From Streptomyces atratus (lineage in GTDB: Bacteria; Actinomycetota; Actinomycetes; Streptomycetales; Streptomycetaceae): a DNA stretch of 56,491 nucleotides. The stretch spans positions 324,081 to 380,571 of the forward strand of contig NZ_FPJO01000005.1 of NCBI RefSeq assembly GCF_900119365.1, read 5' to 3'. Of the stretch, positions 46,137-54,296 are shown piece after piece. Each line of letters begins with the position of its first letter. Position 1 is the first letter of the stretch. The notes below the pieces were generated by a model. The model was not told the DNA's origin. It searched no databases and was given only the letters and a program-made list of their open reading frames with translations. The position numbers and the translations under genes are program-made.

Positions 46137-46415
46137 GACCAAGTCGGCGTGATCAGACGACGATGGCGCTCAGAAGGGAAGCTCCGTGACCAGTGAGGCC
46201 GAGGTGGAGGTCGGGGCGGGAACCAGCGGCATCGCGGTACGCCACACCCGCCATCCGCGTCCCCAACCTCACAAGGTGTCACGAAGATGAACTCCACGAG
46301 ATGGGAATTTACGCCTCCGACACGACAGTCAGCACTAGATTGCCGGGGCGCGACAAGAGGGCAGCGGCCTGCACGATCCAGTCAGAAATTAATCTGACAG
46401 TGAGCAGTTTCCCAC

Positions 46416-47207
46416 TCAAGAACAAGTTTTCAGGCGTTGCGCGAGCAGTGGCGTGGCTTCGGCGGGGTCGATGTCGCAGACCAACAGCCCGGGCTGTCCG
46501 TAAGGCTGATGGCTAAGCAGCATACCGTCCGGCCGCACTACGGCGGATGTCGTGGGTGATCCCGGGCTCGCGCAGTTGACGGCGGCGACGAAGCAATTGT
46601 TCTCGGCGGCGCGACATAGAAATGCCTTCTCGTGGAAGGAGTTTCTCGGGTCGGCGAATTCAGTTGGCTGAAACGCGTCGGGCTCTGCTTCGTTATAGTG
46701 CGGGTGGAACACCAACTGGGCACCGTTGTAAACGGCCCAGCGTACCGTCTCCGGATAGCGAAAGCCCTCGTGGCAAATCACGATGCCGAAGCGGACGCCG
46801 TCGACTTCGAATATCCGGCGATCGCTGCCCGCCTCGTATGTGGAATCTTCTGCCGGGTCGAGCTGCACCTTGTCCTGATAACCCGCTCGATCGCCGTCGG
46901 GCCGAAGTACCAACGTGGTCAGACGTGGCTTGTCGGAAACGTACCGCTCCGTACCGAGCACCACGTAGATGTTGCTCTCCCGCGCGGCCTGGGCGATGCG
47001 CTCGTGCGCAGCTTCCAAGAAGTTGGGGCTCACGGCCTTACGCGATTGCGGCGGCCATGGGTAGCCCGGCACGTACGCTTCCGGGAAGCACACGATACGC
47101 GCGTCGGCAGCAGCAGCGGCTCTGACCGCGCGCTCGGCTCGCACCACGGAGTCTTCTGGACCCTCGGGAATTTCGAGGTTGGCGAGCGCGATGCGAAGTC
47201 TTGTCAT
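46416..47207 (-). CDS. Carbon-nitrogen hydrolase (nitrilase superfamily)
   Basis: 263 residues. The Glu-Lys-Cys triad is intact: FPEAYVPGYP (Glu43), YQDKVQL (Lys113) and VICHEGFRYPE (Cys145). Members hydrolyse nitriles, amides or carbamoyl compounds. ATG 47207 is preferred over the ATG 47216 because a good promoter (TTCGAC, 17 bases, CACAAT) ends 7 bases before it and the earlier ATG lies inside the -10 box. Lower GC than its neighbours suggests acquisition. An IS1182-type element begins about 105 bases upstream, leaving the promoter intact. Confidence 0.87.
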   Translation of the reverse strand: MTRLRIALANLEIPEGPEDSVVRAERAVRAAAAADARIVCFPEAYVPGYPWPPQSRKAVSPNFLEAAHERIAQAARESNIYVVLGTERYVSDKPRLTTLVLRPDGDRAGYQDKVQLDPAEDSTYEAGSDRRIFEVDGVRFGIVICHEGFRYPETVRWAVYNGAQLVFHPHYNEAEPDAFQPTEFADPRNSFHEKAFLCRAAENNCFVAAVNCASPGSPTTSAVVRPDGMLLSHQPYGQPGLLVCDIDPAEATPLLAQRLKTCS

Positions 47208-47245
47208 GCGACTCATTGTGCTGCACAAGCTGGTCGTGTCGAACA
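47208..47245 (-). promoter_or_regulatory. Promoter of the nitrilase gene
   Basis: On the minus strand TTCGAC, 17 bases, CACAAT, then 7 bases to ATG 47207. This geometry puts the mRNA start at or next to the start codon. Confidence 0.5.
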
Positions 47246-47312
47246 CGATTCGCAACTCATCCGACAACCGAGACTGGGTGCGCCGAGGGGGTCCAGGGCT
47301 CACAGGTGAAGG

Positions 47313-49151
47313 CTAACTCGACTCTGTCGGGGATCTTGGAGTTTCTCGGTGCGCCGGCGTGATCAGCGGGCATGCTCGGGGCTGTTTCGCAGGCCAACGC
47401 AATGTCGAGGTGCCCGTTGTCGCTCCGTCCCCGTTCCGGTGAGCAAGTCCCGTCTCTGACCGCGCAGATCGCTCGGGCGGGCAACCCGGGCGGTACGACG
47501 GCGATGTGGCTGAGAGACCGCCTCGACGGGCTGTGGTGCGACGAGGACTTCGCGGGCTGGTACCCGCGCAACGGACGGCCGGGCATCCCGCCCGCCCAGC
47601 TGGCCACCGTGTGTGTGCTGCAGTTCCTGCTCGGTCTGTCGGACCGGCAGGCGGCCGAGGCTGTGCGCTGCCGCATCGATTTCAAGTACGCCCTGGCCAT
47701 GGAGCTGGACGATCCCGGCTTCCATCACAGTGTGCTGGCTGACTTCCGCGAGCGCCTCGCACAGGACGACCGCGCCGACCGTCTTCTCGATCTGGCGCTC
47801 GCCCGCCTGAAGGAAGCCGGACTCGTACGCGAGCGCACCACGCAACGCACCGACTCCACCCATGTCCTGGCCGCGGTGCGCGACCTGACCCTGCTGGAAC
47901 TGGTCACCGAGGCCGTCCGTGCCGTGCTGGAAGAAGTGGCCCGCACCGCTCCACATCTGCTGGCCGGCCTGGTCGACGAGGACTGGGGGCGCCGCTACGG
48001 CCGTCCGGTCCGGCTGGGCAAGAACCCCACCCGGCCCAAGACCAGGATCCTCGCCGCCGGCGACGACGCCTGCCGACTGCTGGAGCGACTCCACCGGCAC
48101 GGACCGGGCTATCGGCCCGGCCCACAGGCCGAGGCGCTGCGGCAGATCATCGTGCAGAACTACTACCGCGACGCGGCAGGCCGCCTGCGCTGGCGCACCG
48201 TCGATGACGGCGGCCTGCCGCCCTCCGCCTCCGTAATCGTCTCGCCCTACGACACCACGGCGCGTTACGTCCGCCACGGGCACATCATCAGCTGGAAGGG
48301 GTTCGCCGCGCACGTTACCGAGACGCGTGCTTCCGACAGTGCCAACGTGATCACGGACGTGGCCACCACCTCGGCCGCCACGAACGACGGCCAGGCCCTG
48401 CCCGGCATCCACACCCGCCTGGCTCGCCGCGGACTGCTGCCCGCCGAGCACCTGGTCGACGGCGGCTACACCTCCCTGGCCCACCTGGAACGAGCCACCC
48501 GCGAACACCAGATCACCGTCAGCGGGCCGCTGCCGGGCAACCCCACCCGCCAGCACCGCAAGAACGAGGGCTTCGACCGGGACGACTTCCACATCGACTT
48601 CGACCGCCGACAGGTCACCTGCCCCCAGGGCCAGGCCGGCGCGGGCTGGCACGGCCCCTAACCGGCCTCCTCGCCCACCGCGGCCCCGCTGATCGTGGCC
48701 CGGTTCACCAAGAGCCAGTGCCGCCCCTGCCTGGCCCGCACCCGCTGCACCACCACCGCGGACAGCGCCCGGACCGTGGGTTTTCCCCCACGCGAACTCC
48801 GTGACCTGCAACTCCGCGTCCGCGCCGAGCAGCAGACACCCGACTGGAAGGCCCGCTGCGCAGTCCGCTCCGGCGTGGAGGGCACCGTCAACGAGTTCGC
48901 CCACGGACACGGCATGCGCCGCTGCCGCTACCGAGGACAGCCGAAAGCCCACCTGCAACACGTCCTCACAGCCATCGCCGGGAACATCGAACGACTCAGC
49001 GGCAGGTCAGCGACCGAGGAACCCTCTACACCGAGACCACCGATCGCCTTCCAGACCTTCCTGGACCAGAACGAGATCCCTCGGTCAAAGTCCTGGCGAA
49101 CCCTCGGCAGCTGAGCCCGACTGTCCGAGATCCCCGACAGAGTCAAGTTAG
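47313..49151 (+). mobile_element. IS1182-family-like insertion sequence, 1839 bp
   Basis: Terminal inverted repeats of 28 bases (47313-47340 and the complement of 49124-49151) match at 26 of 28 positions, core GACTCTGTCGGGGATCT. They enclose one transposase gene broken by a stop codon. No clear target-site duplication is visible. Confidence 0.85.
47372..49114 (+). pseudogene. IS1182-type transposase interrupted by an in-frame TAA
   Basis: From ATG 47372 the protein runs [55 protein letters not shown] (first catalytic Asp region), then [11 protein letters not shown] (second Asp). TAA at 48659-48661 stops it after GWHGP. The same frame continues without shift, PASSPTAAPLIVARFTKSQC to GVEGTVNEFAHGHGMRRCRY, which holds the C-terminal Glu region. 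A single substitution (TAC or similar to TAA) thus split a transposase of about 580 residues, and the element should not move on its own. Confidence 0.87.
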
Positions 49152-49238
49152 ACCGACCGGCAATTGGGGGGTGGGTGAAGGAGCGGGGCTGGGTGCGTGC
49201 AGCTGCAAGGCGGAGGATTGAGGCAACGCAATGGGGTC

Positions 49239-49271
49239 TCCCCTGCTCGAGCGAAGCCGAGAGCTTGGGGA
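49239..49271 (-). terminator. Streptomyces-type repeat hairpin, likely blaL terminator
   Basis: Nested stems TCCCC/GGGGA and CTCG/CGAG around AGCGAAGC. I recall nearly this sequence recurring at many sites in Streptomyces genomes. It lies 75 bases past the blaL stop in the right orientation to end that transcript. Confidence 0.5.
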
Positions 49272-49345
49272 AGTTGTTGATTGACGACAACGCGGCAGAT
49301 GTGCGTGCCCAGCCCCGCGACGCCGCCCCCTATTGCCGGTCGGTC

Positions 49346-50275
49346 TTAGGTGAGAGTAGACACCACGTACGCGGCGGCCTCGGCGAGGAGAGCCTGGTCG
49401 TACTTGGCGTCCTTGGTGGCCTTGCTGGACATGATCGCGATGACGAGTGGCGCGGCATTCGGGGGCCACACCACAGCTATGTCGTTGAGGGTGCCGTAGT
49501 CGCCGGTCCCGGTCTTGTCCGCCACGTTCCATCCCCGCGGTACGCCGGCCCGGATACGTTGCGCGCCGGCAGCGGTGCCGTTGCGTTCCAGCAGGTGGCG
49601 GAGGAAGGTGCGCTTGTCCGTCGGCAGGGCGTCCCCCAACAGGATCTTCCGGTAGTTGGTACCGAACGCCCTGGGCGAGGTGGTGTCGCGGGGGTCTCCC
49701 GGGGTGGCTTGCGCGATCGTCGGCTCGATCCGGTCCATCCTGGTGACCGTGTCGCCGAGGCTGCGCACGTACGCCGTGAACCGGGCCGGCCCGCCGAGAT
49801 CGCGGAGCAGGAGATTGCCGGCCGTTCCGTCGCTGTAGCGGACCGCGGCATCACACAGTTGTCGGATCGTCATTCCGGTGGCCACATGCTGTCTGGTGAT
49901 GGCCGAGCTCTTCATCAGGTCGCCTTCGGTGTACCTGATGACCGTATCCAGGTGCGACAGCGGATTGCGGTGCAGGACCGCCGCTGCCGCCAGCCCCTTG
50001 AACGTCGAGCAGAACGCGAACCGTTCGTCCGCCCGGTGGGTGATGGTGGCCCCGGTGCCGGTGGCGAGGGCGTACACCCCTAAGCGTGCTTCGAACTTCC
50101 TCTCCAATGCGGCCAGTTGGCCGTGGCGAGCGCTCGCCGTGGCGGAGGGGGATGAGGGCTCGCCCGCTGACGGTCGCGTCGCTGTCCTCTTGCCCTCCGC
50201 GCATCCGGCCAACGGCAGGAGTGCCGCCACCCCTAGAAGCGCGCGGCGCGTGATGGCCGGTTGTTGTGACGTCAT
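49346..50275 (-). CDS. blaL: Class A beta-lactamase (BlaL-type), Tat lipoprotein
   Basis: 309 residues. Serine beta-lactamase hydrolysing penicillins outside the cell. Tat-like TRRALLG and lipobox LPLAGC precede a Ser/Pro-rich linker. Catalytic motifs: STFK (Ser90-Lys93), YSDGTAGN (SDG replaces the usual SDN), RIEPTIAQATPGDPRDT (the general-base Glu is present, but the usual Asn four residues on is Ala) and DKTGTG. ATG 50275 has GGAGGGAAG 5-6 bases upstream. It is divergent from blaA-blaB, the arrangement described for Streptomyces cacaoi, in which blaA and blaB products are needed for beta-lactam-induced expression. Whether the lipoprotein form is released is unknown. Confidence 0.9.
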   Translation of the reverse strand: MTSQQPAITRRALLGVAALLPLAGCAEGKRTATRPSAGEPSSPSATASARHGQLAALERKFEARLGVYALATGTGATITHRADERFAFCSTFKGLAAAAVLHRNPLSHLDTVIRYTEGDLMKSSAITRQHVATGMTIRQLCDAAVRYSDGTAGNLLLRDLGGPARFTAYVRSLGDTVTRMDRIEPTIAQATPGDPRDTTSPRAFGTNYRKILLGDALPTDKRTFLRHLLERNGTAAGAQRIRAGVPRGWNVADKTGTGDYGTLNDIAVVWPPNAAPLVIAIMSSKATKDAKYDQALLAEAAAYVVSTLT

Positions 50276-50446
50276 GGTCTTCCCTCCACCGGGGCGAGTT
50301 ACGACTACGGCAAGCGGGCTCGAGTTCGCTCGCCGCAGATGGGGTGTCCGCCGGGCAACATCTCCCCTCCGGAAGCTCATTACCAGCAAACCGGTATCTG
50401 CCTCGAGAGATGACCCAGGTCGGGCAGAAGGCAATCTGGCATTCGG

Positions 50447-50506
50447 CAGTACATGCTGTCCAAGACAGAAATGCGCAGACCCATGCTGATCCGGCATAGC
50501 TATAAG
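50447..50506. promoter_or_regulatory. blaL-blaA control region with repeated CAG-N6/7-CTG sites
   Basis: CAGTACATGCTG (50447-50458) and CAGACCCATGCTG (50476-50488) are two imperfect inverted repeats of similar form, 29 bases apart start to start, as expected for a LysR regulator. TATAAG (50501-50506) ends 8 bases before the blaA ATG, so blaA may be leaderless. The blaL promoter should lie in 50276-50440; no clear boxes seen. Confidence 0.45.
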
Positions 50507-50514
50507 CTCCGGCC

Positions 50515-51432
50515 ATGGACTTGGTCAGGGCCTGCGAGGCGTTCGTGGCGGTGAGTGGGCATGGAAGCTTCACCGTCGGTGCCGCTGCGGCAGGCATGCC
50601 GCAGTCGGTCGTCAGCCGGCGGATCGCCGCCCTGGAGGAGCACTTCGGCTCCAAGCTGTTCGACCGGTCGTCACGAAACGTCACTCTGACCCCGTTCGGC
50701 CGGGACATGCTGTCCTCGGCCCGGCGGCTGGTCGAACTCGTCGAGGCGATGGAGCACGACGCCGAGTGTGCCAAGCGACGCCGGTTCCGGTTGGCCGTAC
50801 CGGCGGTCTCCGCCCCACGCCGGCTCGCCGGGCTCGTTGCCGAGGCGCGTCGGCACGACCTGAATCTCGCCCTGCACACAGCCGGGCCGGGTGAACGCGC
50901 GGCGCTCGCACGGACGTTGGAGGTCCGGGCGGCGATCGTGTCCGTACCCCCGGACGGAGCGCCATGGCGGATACCGTTGGGGCTGGCCGGCAGCGCCGAG
51001 CCGGCGGGGCAGACGATATACGTGGAAAACCTGCGCGCGGGCCGGGCCGGACGTAACGCACGCCGACGGCGCGTCTGGATCCAGCCGGAGGACGACGTGC
51101 CGCACGTACGCGACCGGGTGATCCGCTTACGGGACGGGGTCGGCCTCCAACCCGCCCAGGTCGTGGTCTCGGCCTCACTCGTCGACGCCGCGGCCGAGGT
51201 GCTCGGCTCGGCCGACCTGTTGCTCTGCTCCGCCGTCCAGGCCGACGAACTGGGGCTGTACTGGCGGCCGATCGGCGAGTTGGAGCTGGTACGGGGTTAC
51301 GACGTCGAGGCCGGACTGCGCGAGGACGCCCAGCGGATCCGGACCCTCCTCCTCGCCACGATCGGGCGCTGCCTCGGCATGTCGGACCACGGTAGCCGGA
51401 GCGGCGACGTGTCGGGCGATGGTGAGGCGTAG
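50515..51432 (+). CDS. blaA: LysR-family activator of beta-lactamase expression (BlaA)
   Basis: 305 residues. The N-terminal LysR helix-turn-helix reads CEAFVAVSGHGSFTVGAAAAG then SVVSRRIAALEEHFGSKLFD. The effector domain follows, without membrane segments. Its position (divergent from blaL and overlapping blaB by one base) matches the S. cacaoi blaA-blaB-blaL locus. By analogy it binds the intergenic region and activates blaL when beta-lactams are present. Length and orientation agree with the described BlaA. Confidence 0.85.
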   Translation: MDLVRACEAFVAVSGHGSFTVGAAAAGMPQSVVSRRIAALEEHFGSKLFDRSSRNVTLTPFGRDMLSSARRLVELVEAMEHDAECAKRRRFRLAVPAVSAPRRLAGLVAEARRHDLNLALHTAGPGERAALARTLEVRAAIVSVPPDGAPWRIPLGLAGSAEPAGQTIYVENLRAGRAGRNARRRRVWIQPEDDVPHVRDRVIRLRDGVGLQPAQVVVSASLVDAAAEVLGSADLLLCSAVQADELGLYWRPIGELELVRGYDVEAGLREDAQRIRTLLLATIGRCLGMSDHGSRSGDVSGDGEA

Positions 51433-52337
51433 TGGTGGGGACGACCAAGGTCCTGCGCGATGCGAGGGAGGCCCTGCATGACGGCGGCCTGCGCGGCTCG
51501 TTCCTGGTGCGTGACCTCGACACCGGCGATGAACTCGCGATCGACGCCGAGGTGGAGTATCCGATCGCTTCCCTGGTCAAGGTGCCGCTCGCGATCGCCA
51601 CACTGGAACGTGTCGGACGCGGTGAACTCGACCTGGCCGCAACGATCGTGGTGCAGCCCGGCCGCGTCACCGTGCCGGGACCGACCGGCCTGACCAAGTT
51701 CCGGCACCCGGCCACGGTCGCGCTCGAGGACCTGCTGTATCTCAGCACGGCGATCAGCGACGGCACCGCGGCCGACGCGCTGTTCGCCCTCACCCCGCCT
51801 GCCGCGGTCACCGCGGAGCTGCGGCGGCTCGGCTACGACGGCATCGTGGTACGCCACCTCATGGGGGACCTCACCCAGACGCCGGCCGAACGGTTCGCGC
51901 CGACCGAGGTGCACCTTGCCCACGCCCTCGCCATCGGCGCGGCGACAGCGGGACAGGGGCATCCCGTGGCCCAGCTCGACATCAGCCGCGCGAACGTCGG
52001 GTCGGCCCGGACCTTCGTCGACCTGCTGGAGGGATTGTGGCGGCCGACGACGATCCAGCCCGCCACCGCGGCGCGGGTCCGCGAGCTGATGACGAACAAC
52101 CTGATCCGGCAGCGACTTGCTCCCGACTTCAGCTCCGACGCGTCCCGGTGGTCGTCGAAGACCGGTACGTTGCTCAACCTCCGACACGAGGCCGGGGTCG
52201 TCGAGCACGCCGACGGGCAGACGTTCGCCGTCGCCGCCCTCACCGAATCCCGCGTACCGGCCGTGCTGCAGCCCGAGGCGGAAGCACTGATGGCGCAGGT
52301 CGCCCGGGCGCTCCGCGACCAGTTGCGGATGGCCTGA
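51432..52337 (+). CDS. blaB: Penicillin-recognising serine hydrolase regulator (BlaB)
   Basis: 301 residues, beginning at GTG 51432, which overlaps the blaA stop TAG. Class A beta-lactamase-like fold: SLVK (Ser47-Lys50), SDG (109-111) and KTG (243-245) are present. No general-base Glu motif is seen (that region reads VRHLMGDLTQTP), and there is no signal peptide, so it is cytoplasmic. This matches BlaB of S. cacaoi, a penicillin-recognising-type protein needed for beta-lactamase induction and not itself a useful lactamase. It may sense the drug by acylation, or sense a muropeptide. Confidence 0.85.
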   Translation: MVGTTKVLRDAREALHDGGLRGSFLVRDLDTGDELAIDAEVEYPIASLVKVPLAIATLERVGRGELDLAATIVVQPGRVTVPGPTGLTKFRHPATVALEDLLYLSTAISDGTAADALFALTPPAAVTAELRRLGYDGIVVRHLMGDLTQTPAERFAPTEVHLAHALAIGAATAGQGHPVAQLDISRANVGSARTFVDLLEGLWRPTTIQPATAARVRELMTNNLIRQRLAPDFSSDASRWSSKTGTLLNLRHEAGVVEHADGQTFAVAALTESRVPAVLQPEAEALMAQVARALRDQLRMA

Positions 52338-52359
52338 CGGGTGAATGCTCCCACCACTC

Positions 52360-52397
52360 CTGACGGCTCAACGGGTCTTCGCCCGATGAGCCGTCAG
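52360..52397 (+). terminator. Terminator of the blaA-blaB operon
   Basis: An 11-bp perfect outer stem (52360-52370 with 52387-52397) encloses a CGGG/CCCG inner stem and a TCTT loop, 23 bases after the blaB stop. Confidence 0.8.
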
Positions 52398-52559
52398 TCG
52401 CGCCATCGCCGCCTGGTTGGCCTCTCAGTCGTCGGGGAACTCGACCGGGACGTTCAGGTGGACCGGCTCGGTCGACTGGCTCGGGCTGGCTCGGGCTCCG
52501 GTTCGGGGTTGGCCAGGTCGAATCCCCGGCCAGAGGTGTCGGTCACCGGCTCCTCCAGG

Positions 52560-53466
52560 CGACTCCCGGACCGGCGACCCCGACGGGCTCCAGCCCATCG
52601 AGTGCTGGGAAGGCATCGCCATCTGCAGCGGCGGACGCATCATCAGCGCAGAGAACGACCGCGTGCAACCGGGCAAGGCGCTCACGGAGACGAAGGTCTC
52701 CAAGGGCGACGAGACCTACCGCGTCATCTACGACGACCGAGGTGTCCCGCACACCGTAGGGTCGCCCCAAGAGAACCAGTCAGAGCGCGGCGCCATCAAG
52801 TTCATGAACGACGACCTGCGCAAGGGGCTCGACCTGTACGACCCGAAGACGGGCAACGGCAGCGAGTACCTCTGGCAGAACGACAACGGAGTGCTCTCGG
52901 AGAAAGGCTTGGTCCACGACGCAAACGGCAACCACCGGGTGTCCGGCGTCACCGCAGACTTCATCAAGGTCACCTGGAAGAACGGCAAGATCGTGGGCGT
53001 GGAGACCTGGGACGCCAACAAGTCCACGGCTGTCGTCAGCGCGGAGTCCGTCGACAACATTCAGAAAACCATCAACAACAAGCTCAACTCCATGGGCAAC
53101 AAGAGACAGAGTCAGAACGTCGTCTTCGTCGCCCACAGTATGGAACAGGCCGAGGCAGTCCGGGACAGGTTCGTCGGCAACGCCAACGTCCGAGTGATCT
53201 TCGCGGGTGCCGGGAAGCCGGGATCGGAATTCTTCGACAGCCACTCCTCAGGCGGGATCCGCGGCGGCTGGGCCCCAGGCGAGAGGCCCGCTGGCGGCGG
53301 TGGTAGGCGCGGCGGAGGCAAGCGCGGTGGCGGTGGTCTCGGCGGCAAGGTGATGAACGGCGCCGGCATCCTCGGCGACCTGGCGTTCATCCGGGAGGGC
53401 TGGAAGACACTGGAACGCGGCTGCGAAAACGTCGTCATCTCCTGCGGCCCCCCGCCGACCGCCTGA
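52560..53466 (+). pseudogene. Orphan C-terminal toxin-like domain lacking its 5' end
   Basis: About 300 residues, continuous but without a credible start (the frame is open back to 52417, with only a TTG). The protein is hydrophilic: YRVIYDDRGVPHTVGSPQEN, IKVTWKNGKIVGVETWDANK, then SQNVVFVAHSMEQAEAVRDRF and a Gly/Arg-rich stretch (GGGGRRGGGKRGGGGLGGK). A short hydrophobic-poor tail ends in CGPPPTA. The layout, a beta-rich domain with no secretion signal followed by a possible immunity gene, fits the C-terminal fragment of a polymorphic (Rhs/CDI-like) toxin. The SQNVVFVAH..VRVIFAG segment is reminiscent of nuclease-type CDI toxins, but this is weak. Start is uncertain. Confidence 0.5.
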
Positions 53467-53554
53467 CCGGCGCGGCTTGCCAAGGCGGGCCGCGCAGCGC
53501 ACCACACCACACGCCCGCGCACCGAGCGCAGACCGCACCACATAAGGGGACACC

Positions 53555-54271
53555 ATGGGTAAACAGCGCATCACCGTCTGTCTGCCGCCCGTCGGCCCCG
53601 GCGGGCTGAAGCAGGCGATAGAACAGGCGATGGCCCCCTTCTGGTACGACCGTGAGGACCGCCCTCACCCGGACTGGGTGGGCGAGTGGAGCTACTGGTT
53701 CGTTTCCGGGGCGGGCTGTCTCTTCGACGTACTGCCCGGCCACGAGGACGACCCCCGGCTCGTGCGGTACGACGACTGGACCGAACCCGCCGAGGACCTG
53801 CCGCCCTCCCGCTGTCACGGCGGCCCGCGTGGCATCCTCGACCTCGACACGCCCCGCGCCGCCGAGGCCCGCCGGGCGGCCGGCACCTGGACGGCGTACC
53901 GCGCCTTCGCTGACGGCTACCCGCCCGCGCTGCCTTTCCGCCACTTCGCCGAGCGGGTCAGGAACCTGGAGCCGGACCACGTCAGGGAGGCCGCCGTGGC
54001 CGCCTTCCGTGAACAGCCCCTGATCCAGGCGATCGAGGCCGACCCCGCCCTGGAGGAACGGTTCACCTTCGACCCCGTCCGCCGCTTCGACGAGGACCTG
54101 GAGACCTATGTGACCCGCCATGTGGCCGCCGTGCTGCCCACCCCCGCCCTGCTCACCCTCGATGGCCGGTGGGTGGAGGCCGGCGGCCTCGACTACAAAC
54201 AAATGTTCAACGCCTACCTGGACGGCCTGCCCGGCGACACGATGGTCGTACGGGTGCTCTACCACTCGTGA
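53555..54271 (+). CDS. Unknown protein, possible immunity partner of the toxin-like domain
   Basis: 238 residues, acidic overall, rich in Trp and Tyr (HPDWVGEWSYWFVSGAG), no signal peptide or membrane helix. It ends ...LDYKQMFNAYLDGLPGDTMVV. ATG 53555 has AAGGGGA upstream. It follows the toxin-like frame by 88 bases on the same strand. I recall similar proteins of unknown function in Streptomyces but cannot name a family. The immunity role is inferred only from position and acidity. Confidence 0.7.
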   Translation: MGKQRITVCLPPVGPGGLKQAIEQAMAPFWYDREDRPHPDWVGEWSYWFVSGAGCLFDVLPGHEDDPRLVRYDDWTEPAEDLPPSRCHGGPRGILDLDTPRAAEARRAAGTWTAYRAFADGYPPALPFRHFAERVRNLEPDHVREAAVAAFREQPLIQAIEADPALEERFTFDPVRRFDEDLETYVTRHVAAVLPTPALLTLDGRWVEAGGLDYKQMFNAYLDGLPGDTMVVRVLYHS

Positions 54272-54296
54272 CGTATCAGTGACCTGAGCTTGTTCT

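Noticed and set aside
46137..46415. Possible short GTG-started peptide near 46184
   Set aside because: About 34 residues, no homology recognised, basic tail typical of random GC-rich DNA; probably decayed sequence.
47313..49151. Target-site duplication of the IS1182-type element
   Set aside because: Flanking bases (AGG... on the left, ACC... on the right) do not give a convincing direct repeat, so none is reported.
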